From Armatimonadota bacterium (lineage in GTDB: Bacteria; Sysuimicrobiota; Sysuimicrobiia; Sysuimicrobiales; JACQTN01), in NCBI GenBank assembly GCA_016210785.1, contig JACQTN010000079.1:1-9778 (forward strand): 9,778 nt of DNA, read 5' to 3'. The notes under the pieces were generated by a model. That model saw only the letters and a program-made list of their open reading frames with translations. It was not told the DNA's origin and ran no database searches. A program made the position numbers and the translations under genes. Shown here in pieces: positions 4,745 through 9,778 of this stretch (position 1 is its first letter; each line of letters begins with the position of its first letter).

Positions 4745-7033
4745 TCAAACGTGCGATCCGGCGGGCTCCCCCGACGCCACCGCCGCCACGGCGGCCTGGC
4801 CGAGGCTGATCCCGCCATCATTGGTGGGCACGTTCTGGTTGACCCACACCTCCAGCCCGCCGTGGGCGCTGAGCATCTCCCCGACCCGTGTCAGCAGCAG
4901 GGCGTTCTGGAAGACCCCGCCCGAGAGTGCGACCCGCCGCGCGCCCGTCTCTTCGCCCCAGCGCAGGCACACCCGCGCCACGCCCGCGGCCACCGCCTCG
5001 TGGAATGCCCGCGCGATTGCCCCAGCGTCGCGGCCCCGCGCCCGGTCCTCCGCCACAGCGTGCAGCAGGGGGCGGAAATCCAGTTCGTCGCCCTCCACCG
5101 GGAAGGGATAGGAGGAGGCCGGCGGCGCCTGCCGCGCCAGGTGTTCCAGCCAGATCGCGGCCTGCCCCTCAAATGTGATCTCGCGAGTGAACCCCACCAG
5201 CGCCGCCGCGGTGTCAAACAGCCGTCCCATGGAGGTCGTGGGGAAGGTCCGCACGCCCTTGGCCACCAGCTCCAGCGCGTGGTGGTAGCGGCCGGGGAAG
5301 TTGAAGGGCGGGCGGGTGAGGTCGGGCAGATTGGGAACCTGAGCCAGAAACCCGGCCGCCGCCTGCACGGGGAAGCGGGCGGCCGCGTCCCCGCCCGGTA
5401 GCGCCGCGGGACGGAGGTGTCCGACCCGCCGCAGTCCGCCGCGCAGGGTGCCGGTGAAGATCTCGCCGCCCCAGATGCCGCCGTCGTCGCCGTAGCCCGT
5501 GCCGTCGAACGCCACGCCGACCACCGGGACGTCCCACGCCTCCCGCTCGGCCAGCACGCTGGCCACGTGCGCCCGGTGGTGCTGGACCTCCAGGTGCTCG
5601 CCCGGGAGTTCGCGCGCGTACGTGGTGGATGCGTACTGCGGGTGAAGGTCGCCCACCACCAGCAGGCGCGCGACGTCCACCTCGTACATCGCGCACAGGT
5701 CGCGGATCGTTTCCTGGAACGCGGCGAAGGTGGCCGTGTGGTCCAGGTCACCGATGTGCGGGCTGGTGAACGCGGCGCCATCCACCACCAGCGTCACGGT
5801 GTTCTTGAGGTCGGCGCCCACCGCCAGGATGGGGCGGCCGGCAGGCAGCACCGCCACCGCGCCGGGCGCGTAGCCCCGGGACCGGCGCAGGATCGCCGGA
5901 CCCGCCGGGCCGGCGCGCACCACCGAGTCCTCCACGCGGCGCGCGATCGGCCGCTCCCCGGCCAGGAAGGCGTCGGCGATCCCGCCCAGGCGCTCCCGCG
6001 CGTCGCCGTCCAGATAGGCGATGGGTTCCTCCGAGCGGTTGGCGCTGGTCATCACCAGCACCTCCGGCGCACCCGCGGCGTACAGCAGGTAGTGGAGCGG
6101 CGCGTAAGGCAGCATCACCCCCAGGTCCGTGTTGTCTGGCGCCACGCCGGGAAGGTCGACACGGGCCGGCGCCAGGACGATGGGCCGGGCCGGTGAGGTC
6201 AGGAGCGCCTCGCCTTCGGCGGTCAGCGTGACCAGATCGCGGGCGCATCCCAGATCCCGGGCCATCAGCGCAAAGGGTTTCTCCTTGCGGAACTTTCGCT
6301 CGCGCAGCTCGCGCAGCGCCTTCGCGCTGCGGGCGTCGCAGGCCAGGTGATAGCCGCCCACCCCCTTGATGGCAATGATCCTCCCGGCGCGGAGCCACGC
6401 CGCCGCCTCCGTCATCGCTGCCTCTCCGCGGCCGCGCACCACACCGTCCGCCTCGAAGCAATAGTGGGGCCCGCAGGCGGGGCAGGCGATCGGCTGCGCG
6501 TGGAAGCGGCGGTCGGCGGGGTCGTCGTACTCCCGCGCGCAGTCGGCGCACATCTCCCAGTCCTTCATGGTGGTGAGGGGCCGGTCGTAGGGCAGGCCCA
6601 GGATGATGCTGTGGCGCGGGCCGCAGTTGGTGCAGTTGATGTAAGGATAGCGGGAGCGCCGGTCGGTGGGGGTGAACAGCTCTTCCAGGCAGGCGTCGCA
6701 GACGGCCAGGTCCGGCGAGATCCGCGCGGTAGGCGAATCGCGGCGCCGGCTCTCGTCGATGGTGAACCCGGCGGCGCCCTCCGGCGGCACCGGCACCGTC
6801 TGCACCGAGACGATCCGCGCCGCGGGCGGCGGCGTGCCGCGGAGGTCGTCCAGGAACGCCGCCAACGCGTCGCCCGGACCTTCCAGGTAGATCTCCACGC
6901 CGCTGGGGGCGTTGCGCACCCACCCGGCCAGCCCGTGCCGCCGGGCGGTGCGGTAGACGAAGGGGCGGAAGCCGACGCCCTGGACGACGCCGCGCACGTG
7001 CACGCGCAGGGCAGAGCGGTTGGCGTCAGTCAT
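4745..7033 (-). CDS. hypF: Carbamoyltransferase HypF, [NiFe]-hydrogenase maturation
   Basis: Complete HypF of 762 residues, the usual size. It uses carbamoyl phosphate and ATP to carbamoylate the C-terminal Cys of HypE, the first step toward the cyanide ligands of the hydrogenase iron. Domains in order: acylphosphatase (8-95; V-R-G-V-V-Q-G-V-G-F-R-P-F at 13-25); two zinc fingers with CxxC pairs at 112/115, 134/137, 162/165 and 184/187; a YrdC-like domain (about 205-390; K-G-V-G-G-Y-H-L at 223-230); and a Kae1-like domain (400-750) with H485-x3-H489, D-G-T-G-Y-G (510-515) and S-G-G-V-F-Q-N (704-710). The ATG at 7033-7031 overlaps the end of the glutaredoxin-like gene by eight bases, implying coupled translation; its own ribosome site is weak. 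Nothing suggests loss of function. Confidence 0.97.
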   Translation of the reverse strand: MTDANRSALRVHVRGVVQGVGFRPFVYRTARRHGLAGWVRNAPSGVEIYLEGPGDALAAFLDDLRGTPPPAARIVSVQTVPVPPEGAAGFTIDESRRRDSPTARISPDLAVCDACLEELFTPTDRRSRYPYINCTNCGPRHSIILGLPYDRPLTTMKDWEMCADCAREYDDPADRRFHAQPIACPACGPHYCFEADGVVRGRGEAAMTEAAAWLRAGRIIAIKGVGGYHLACDARSAKALRELRERKFRKEKPFALMARDLGCARDLVTLTAEGEALLTSPARPIVLAPARVDLPGVAPDNTDLGVMLPYAPLHYLLYAAGAPEVLVMTSANRSEEPIAYLDGDARERLGGIADAFLAGERPIARRVEDSVVRAGPAGPAILRRSRGYAPGAVAVLPAGRPILAVGADLKNTVTLVVDGAAFTSPHIGDLDHTATFAAFQETIRDLCAMYEVDVARLLVVGDLHPQYASTTYARELPGEHLEVQHHRAHVASVLAEREAWDVPVVGVAFDGTGYGDDGGIWGGEIFTGTLRGGLRRVGHLRPAALPGGDAAARFPVQAAAGFLAQVPNLPDLTRPPFNFPGRYHHALELVAKGVRTFPTTSMGRLFDTAAALVGFTREITFEGQAAIWLEHLARQAPPASSYPFPVEGDELDFRPLLHAVAEDRARGRDAGAIARAFHEAVAAGVARVCLRWGEETGARRVALSGGVFQNALLLTRVGEMLSAHGGLEVWVNQNVPTNDGGISLGQAAVAAVASGEPAGSHV

Positions 7034-7265
7034 CGGCGGCGACGTAGCATCCGCGTCCCTGCCACCCCACCGACACCACGCGCCCGTCCTCCACCAGCAC
7101 CGGCACCGTGCGGACCCCGCCGGTCAACCGCAGCATCCGGCGGCGCGCCTCCGCGTCCTGCTCCACGTCGTACTCGGCGAACGCCTCGCCCTGCCACTCC
7201 AGTTCCGCCCGCAACTCCGCGGTGTAGGGGCAGTGCCGCGTGCCGTACAGCTCACGCCGCGCCAT
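7026..7265 (-). CDS. Small glutaredoxin-like protein, Uxx-star type, Cys form
   Basis: Thioredoxin-fold protein of 79 residues, cytoplasmic. It starts with a beta strand and the active-site segment Y-G-T-R-H-C-P-Y-T (7-15); Cys12 is the only thiol there because Thr15 replaces the second Cys. The cis-proline loop is R-T-V-P-V (52-56), and the end is V-G-W-Q-G-R-G-C (66-73), with a second Cys at 73. This combination matches my memory of the Uxx-star glutaredoxin-like (seleno)protein family, in which some members have selenocysteine at the first position; here the codon is an ordinary Cys codon. It overlaps hypF by eight bases, so it is probably made with it. A thiol role in hydrogenase or metal-centre assembly is only inference. 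The ATG at 7265-7263 lacks a strong ribosome site and lies 16 bases after a long hairpin. Confidence 0.8.
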   Translation of the reverse strand: MARRELYGTRHCPYTAELRAELEWQGEAFAEYDVEQDAEARRRMLRLTGGVRTVPVLVEDGRVVSVGWQGRGCYVAADD

Positions 7266-7281
7266 CGCCGGCGACTTCCGC

Positions 7282-7351
7282 TGAACCCCTGAAATCTCCG
7301 AAGACCCTCAATCCGCCCTCCGCGGGCCCCTCCGGAGATTCCAGGGGTTCA
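7282..7351 (-). promoter_or_regulatory. Long hairpin (19-bp arms) in the leader of the glutaredoxin-hypF genes
   Basis: TGAACCCCTGAAATCTCCG (7282-7300) pairs with CGGAGATTCCAGGGGTTCA (7333-7351) across a 32-base loop. The single non-Watson-Crick position (7292 with 7341) is a G-U wobble in minus-strand RNA but an A-C mismatch in plus-strand RNA, favouring a role in the leftward transcript. The base of the hairpin is 16 bases before the glutaredoxin-like start codon. No U run follows, so it is not a standard terminator. It could be a translational attenuator, an RNA-processing or stability element, or a REP-like palindrome. Confidence 0.6.
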
Positions 7352-7388
7352 CCGCCTCCTGCAGCACGTGATCCATGGACGTCTGCAT
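7308..7388 (-). CDS. Possible 26-residue leader ORF running through the hairpin
   Basis: The ATG at 7388-7386 opens 26 codons ending at TGA 7310-7308. An alternative start is the ATG at 7376. The product contains M-D-H-V-L-Q-E-A-V-N-P-W-N-L-R-R and ends G-P-R-R-A-D. Third positions are mostly G or C, like real genes here. The ORF crosses the first arm of the hairpin and stops inside its loop, so a translating ribosome would open the stem. I see no Shine-Dalgarno sequence, and the frame upstream is open antisense noise, so it may be chance. Confidence 0.3.
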   Translation of the reverse strand: MQTSMDHVLQEAVNPWNLRRGPRRAD

Positions 7389-7470
7389 TGCGTCTAGATG
7401 CTTGCTTGCAGAAGCAGCCGACAGTCTGCTCAGAGGCCGCCCGGAGCGCAGCCGGATGTGGGCAAGGCCA

Positions 7471-7498
7471 CTATTATGACGCCCTCTAGCGCAGGCAA
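7471..7498 (-). promoter_or_regulatory. Weak candidate promoter for the glutaredoxin-hypF genes
   Basis: On the minus strand TTGCCT (7498-7493) and TAATAG (7476-7471) are 16 bases apart, just after the hypE stop. Both boxes are imperfect. The region between hypE and the small gene is 236 bases, long enough for its own promoter and leader. Read-through from hypE is equally possible. Confidence 0.25.
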
Positions 7499-7501
7499 GC
7501 A

Positions 7502-8548
7502 CTAGCATATCCGCGGGAGAGGATCGCCGACGAGCATGTCCACCACGCGCGATCCGCCGTAAACCGTCACCGCCACCAGCGTGCGGGCCGGCCCCTCGCG
7601 GACCTCCCCCACCATCGCCGCACCTTCGCCGCCGGGGGTGGCGCGCAGCGCCCCCAGCGCCGCGTCCGCGTGTTCCGGCGCGATCACGGCGAGCACCTGC
7701 CCTTCGTTGGCGACGTACAGCGGGTCCAGCCCCAGGAGTTCGCAGGCGCCGCGCACCGCGTCGCGCACCGGGATGGCCTCTTCGAGCAGCGCGACGCCGT
7801 GGCCGCAGTCGCGGGCGAGTTCGTTCAGCGCGGAGGCGACGCCGCCCCGCGTGGGATCCCGCATCCAGCGCAGGCCCGGCGCGGCCGCCTCCACCAGCGC
7901 CGCCACCAGCGGGGTGAGCGGGCGCGTGTCGGAGACGAGATCGGCGTCCAGGTTCACGTCGCCCCGCGCCAGCAGGACGGTGATGCCGTGGTCGCCGATG
8001 GGGCCGGAGAGCAGCACCCGGTCCCCCGGTCGCACCGCGCGCGCGTCCAGGCGCACCCGCGGGTCCACGAGCCCGATCCCGGTGGTGGTGATGTACATGC
8101 CGTCTGCCTTGCCGTGCTCCACGACCTTGGTGTCGCCCGCGATGATCGCCACGCCCGCCCGCTGCGCGGCTCGCGACATGGCTTCCACCTCGGCCTGGAG
8201 CGTCTCCGCGGGCAGTCCCGCCTCCAGGATGAATGACGCGGTCAGCCCCAGCGGCCGCGCGCCCGACACGGCCAGATCGTTCACCGTCCCGTAGACCGCC
8301 AGCTCGCCGATGGAGCCGCCGGGAAAGCGCAGCGGCCGCACCACGAACGCGTCGGTGGTCACCGCCAGGCGCGCCTCGCCCATCTCCACCAGCGCCGCGT
8401 CGCCGAGCGCCGCCAGCGCGGGGTTGGCCAATAGCGGCAGGAACAGCCCCTCGATGAGCCGGCGCGTGGCCTTGCCGCCCGCGCCGTGCACCAGCTCGAT
8501 GCGGGAGTCCTTGAAGCGAACCGTGAGGGTCGTTGCGTCCACCGTCAC
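7502..8548 (-). CDS. hypE: HypE, carbamoyl dehydratase in hydrogenase maturation
   Basis: Complete HypE of 348 residues in the PurM/SelD/ThiL ATP-binding superfamily. It accepts the carbamoyl group from HypF on its C-terminal cysteine and dehydrates it with ATP to a thiocyanate, the cyanide donor for the Fe(CN)2CO site. Diagnostic features: L-V-H-G-A-G-G-K (19-26), the A-I-I-A-G-D-T-K-V-V-E segment (134-144), R-D-P-T-R-G-G-V-A (230-238) and the terminal P-R-I-C (345-348), with Cys348 the last residue. The PRIC end separates it from SelD and ThiL. The start is GTG at 8548-8546 with a weak ribosome site; a second GTG lies two codons on, so the start is uncertain by a few residues. It lies upstream of the glutaredoxin-like gene and hypF on the same strand. 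hypC and hypD, usual companions, are not between them. Confidence 0.96.
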   Translation of the reverse strand: MTVDATTLTVRFKDSRIELVHGAGGKATRRLIEGLFLPLLANPALAALGDAALVEMGEARLAVTTDAFVVRPLRFPGGSIGELAVYGTVNDLAVSGARPLGLTASFILEAGLPAETLQAEVEAMSRAAQRAGVAIIAGDTKVVEHGKADGMYITTTGIGLVDPRVRLDARAVRPGDRVLLSGPIGDHGITVLLARGDVNLDADLVSDTRPLTPLVAALVEAAAPGLRWMRDPTRGGVASALNELARDCGHGVALLEEAIPVRDAVRGACELLGLDPLYVANEGQVLAVIAPEHADAALGALRATPGGEGAAMVGEVREGPARTLVAVTVYGGSRVVDMLVGDPLPRIC

Positions 8549-8722
8549 CGCTCTGCCGCTGCGGCCGCTCTGTGCGCCACGATCTTTCCCACCCCAACTC
8601 TTCGCGCATGCCGGCGCCGGGTCCTATCCTTCATAGTATCGGGCCGTCGCGCAATCGCCGCTTCCTAGGCCCCGCTACTTTCCGCGAGGAGCTGCCGTGT
8701 TTGGCATTTCCCACACAGCTTC
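8549..8722. other. Intergenic region between glgC and hypE, no gene found
   Basis: These 174 bases separate two minus-strand genes. I find no convincing promoter; TACTAT on the minus strand lacks a partner at the right distance. I find no hairpin with a T run to end glgC. A nine-base direct repeat GCTTCCTAG occurs at 8660-8668 and at 8718-8726; the second copy includes the glgC stop codon. A 29-codon ORF on the minus strand ends GTGA-style at the hypE start, but it has no ribosome site and is mostly Arg/Ala, so I leave it out. Confidence 0.5.
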
Positions 8723-9778
8723 CTAGACTTTGCGAGGTTGGCCGCGGGGGAGGACGACGATACCGCTCGGGTCCAGGTGGTAGAGGCGGGCGTCGCGATC
8801 GGGGTCGTACCCGATGCGGGCCCCGGCCTCCACCACGTTGAAGCGGTCCACCACGGCGCGCCGCAGCCGGGCGCCGCGCTCCACCACCGTGTGGTCCATC
8901 ACGATGGACTCCTCGATTACCGCGTCCGGCTCCACCGTCACGCCGCGGCCGAGGATGGAGTGGCGGACGCGCGCGTCCTCTATCACGGTGCCTTCCCCGA
9001 GCAGCGCGTCCTCGACCTCCCCGCGCACGAAGCGCGGCGGCGGCCCGGGGAACGGGTTGGTGTGGATCGGCCAGCGGAGGTTGTTCAGGTCAAAGCGCGG
9101 ATGCTGGCCCAGCAGGTCCATGTGGGCCTGCCAGTAGGCCTGGATCGTCCCCACGTCCCGCCAGTAGCCGCGCTCTTCATAGGGGCGGAGGCCGGGGATC
9201 TCGTTGTGGAGGAAGTTGTAAGCGAAGACGCGCCGGGCGGCCACCATCTCGGGGATGATGGTGCGGCCGAAGTCGTGATCGGTGCTGCGGCGGGCGTCCT
9301 CCACCAGCGCGTCCACCAGCACCTGCCGCCGGAAGATGTAGTTGCCCATGGAGGAGTAGGCGTGGGACGGGTTGGCCGGCATGGGCTTGGGGTGAGCCGG
9401 CTTCTCGTCGAAACCCACGATGCGGTCGGTGGCGTCCACCTCGATGATGCCGAAGCCGCTGGCCTGGGCGATGGGCACGGGGAGCGCGGCCACCGTCACG
9501 TCCGCCTCGCGATCCAGGTGGTAGTCCACCATCTGGGAGACATCCATGCGGTAGATGTGGTCGGCGCCGAAGATGGCGACCAGATCCGGATCGAAGTCCC
9601 GGATCAGGTTCAGGTTCTGGTAGACCGCGTCCGCGGTGCCCCGGTACCACATCTCGCCTCGGCGCATCTGCGGAGGGACCACGATCAGAAAGTGGTCGTG
9701 CACCATGCCCACCAGGCGCCATCCCAGCCGCAGGTGGTCGATGAGGGACTGGGAGAGGTACTGCACCACTGCGTACAG
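8723..9778 (-). CDS. glgC: Glucose-1-phosphate adenylyltransferase, C-terminal 351 residues
   Basis: GlgC makes ADP-glucose from ATP and glucose-1-phosphate, the committed step of bacterial glycogen synthesis. The 5' end lies beyond the window, so roughly the first 60-70 residues, including the Gly-rich nucleotide loop, are missing. The frame is open to the last base, starting at L-Y-A-V-V-Q-Y-L-S-Q-S-L. Family signatures are G-T-A-D-A-V-Y-Q-N, G-A-D-H-I-Y-R-M-D, F-D-E-K-P, S-M-G-N-Y-I-F, D-F-G-R-T-I-I-P and G-Y-W-R-D-V-G-T-I-Q-A-Y-W. The left-handed beta-helix regulatory domain follows, with hexapeptide repeats (R-H-S-I-L-G-R-G-V through D-R-F-N-V-V). The protein ends normally (I-V-V-L-P-R-G-Q-P-R-K-V). 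It has no visible functional link to the hyp genes downstream. Confidence 0.96.
   Translation of the reverse strand: MYAVVQYLSQSLIDHLRLGWRLVGMVHDHFLIVVPPQMRRGEMWYRGTADAVYQNLNLIRDFDPDLVAIFGADHIYRMDVSQMVDYHLDREADVTVAALPVPIAQASGFGIIEVDATDRIVGFDEKPAHPKPMPANPSHAYSSMGNYIFRRQVLVDALVEDARRSTDHDFGRTIIPEMVAARRVFAYNFLHNEIPGLRPYEERGYWRDVGTIQAYWQAHMDLLGQHPRFDLNNLRWPIHTNPFPGPPPRFVRGEVEDALLGEGTVIEDARVRHSILGRGVTVEPDAVIEESIVMDHTVVERGARLRRAVVDRFNVVEAGARIGYDPDRDARLYHLDPSGIVVLPRGQPRKV

Noticed and set aside
7282..7360. Hairpin as a tRNA-Sec gene or a SECIS element, prompted by the Uxx-star neighbour
   Set aside because: No acceptor, anticodon and T-arm arrangement fits. A bacterial SECIS would lie just after an in-frame UGA, but the neighbour has an ordinary Cys codon and the hairpin lies before its start.
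6347..7489. 380-codon plus-strand open frame over hypF and the glutaredoxin-like gene
   Set aside because: Low-complexity Arg/Ala/Pro translation; the opposite strand carries clear HypF zinc fingers and the acylphosphatase domain.
7502..8548. HypE gene read as SelD or another PurM-like enzyme
   Set aside because: It ends exactly in P-R-I-C with Cys as the last residue and has hypF downstream; SelD lacks this tail.
7308..8609. 433-codon minus-strand frame overlapping hypE
   Set aside because: It is out of frame with hypE, whose PRIC end and ATP-site motifs are unambiguous. Only its last 26 codons, beyond hypE, are considered separately.
1..9778. CRISPR arrays, rRNA or tRNA genes, insertion sequences
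   Set aside because: I found no regularly spaced repeats, no tRNA-like fold, no transposase and no terminal inverted repeats with target duplications.

Overview
This is a GC-rich bacterial window with dense coding, Shine-Dalgarno-led genes and several overlapping stop/start codons. I cannot assign a phylum from it. The gene content (arsR/arsN2, a hydrogenase-maturation pair, glgC, a large c-di-GMP enzyme) would suit a GC-rich environmental bacterium, for example a Bacillota- or Chloroflexota-like lineage, but that is only a guess.

Left block (1-1138, minus strand): an arsenic-type operon, arsR (705-1067) then arsN2 (150-668). It is followed by a possible 39-codon hydrophobic ORF (34-153) coupled by ATGA, and by the possible start of another gene running off the left edge (1-34). 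An AT-rich control region at 1105-1138 carries a TTGACA-type promoter for arsR. A second AT-rich patch with ATCAAT repeats lies between arsR and arsN2.

Centre-left block (1208-4588, plus strand, divergent from arsR): a secreted PstS-like substrate-binding protein (1312-2157) overlaps by 17 bases a membrane GGDEF-EAL protein (2141-4588). The second protein has two membrane segments, an extracytoplasmic domain, HAMP, and intact GGDEF, RxxD I-site and EAL residues. No ABC transporter genes accompany the binding protein. The pair therefore looks like a ligand-sensing c-di-GMP module comparable in layout to NspS-MbaA of Vibrio cholerae. I regard it as the most interesting item in the window.

Centre-right block (4745-8548, minus strand): hypE (ending in the diagnostic PRIC), a 236-base leader region with a 19-bp-arm hairpin and a 26-codon upstream ORF, a small glutaredoxin-like protein of the Uxx-star type (Cys version, CPYT), and hypF overlapping it. 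HypF and HypE together make the thiocarboxamide/cyanide ligand precursor of [NiFe]-hydrogenases. hypC, hypD and hydrogenase genes are not in the window.

Right edge (8723-9778, minus strand): the C-terminal part of glgC (ADP-glucose pyrophosphorylase), with its N-terminus outside the window. The 174 bases between glgC and hypE hold no gene I can support.
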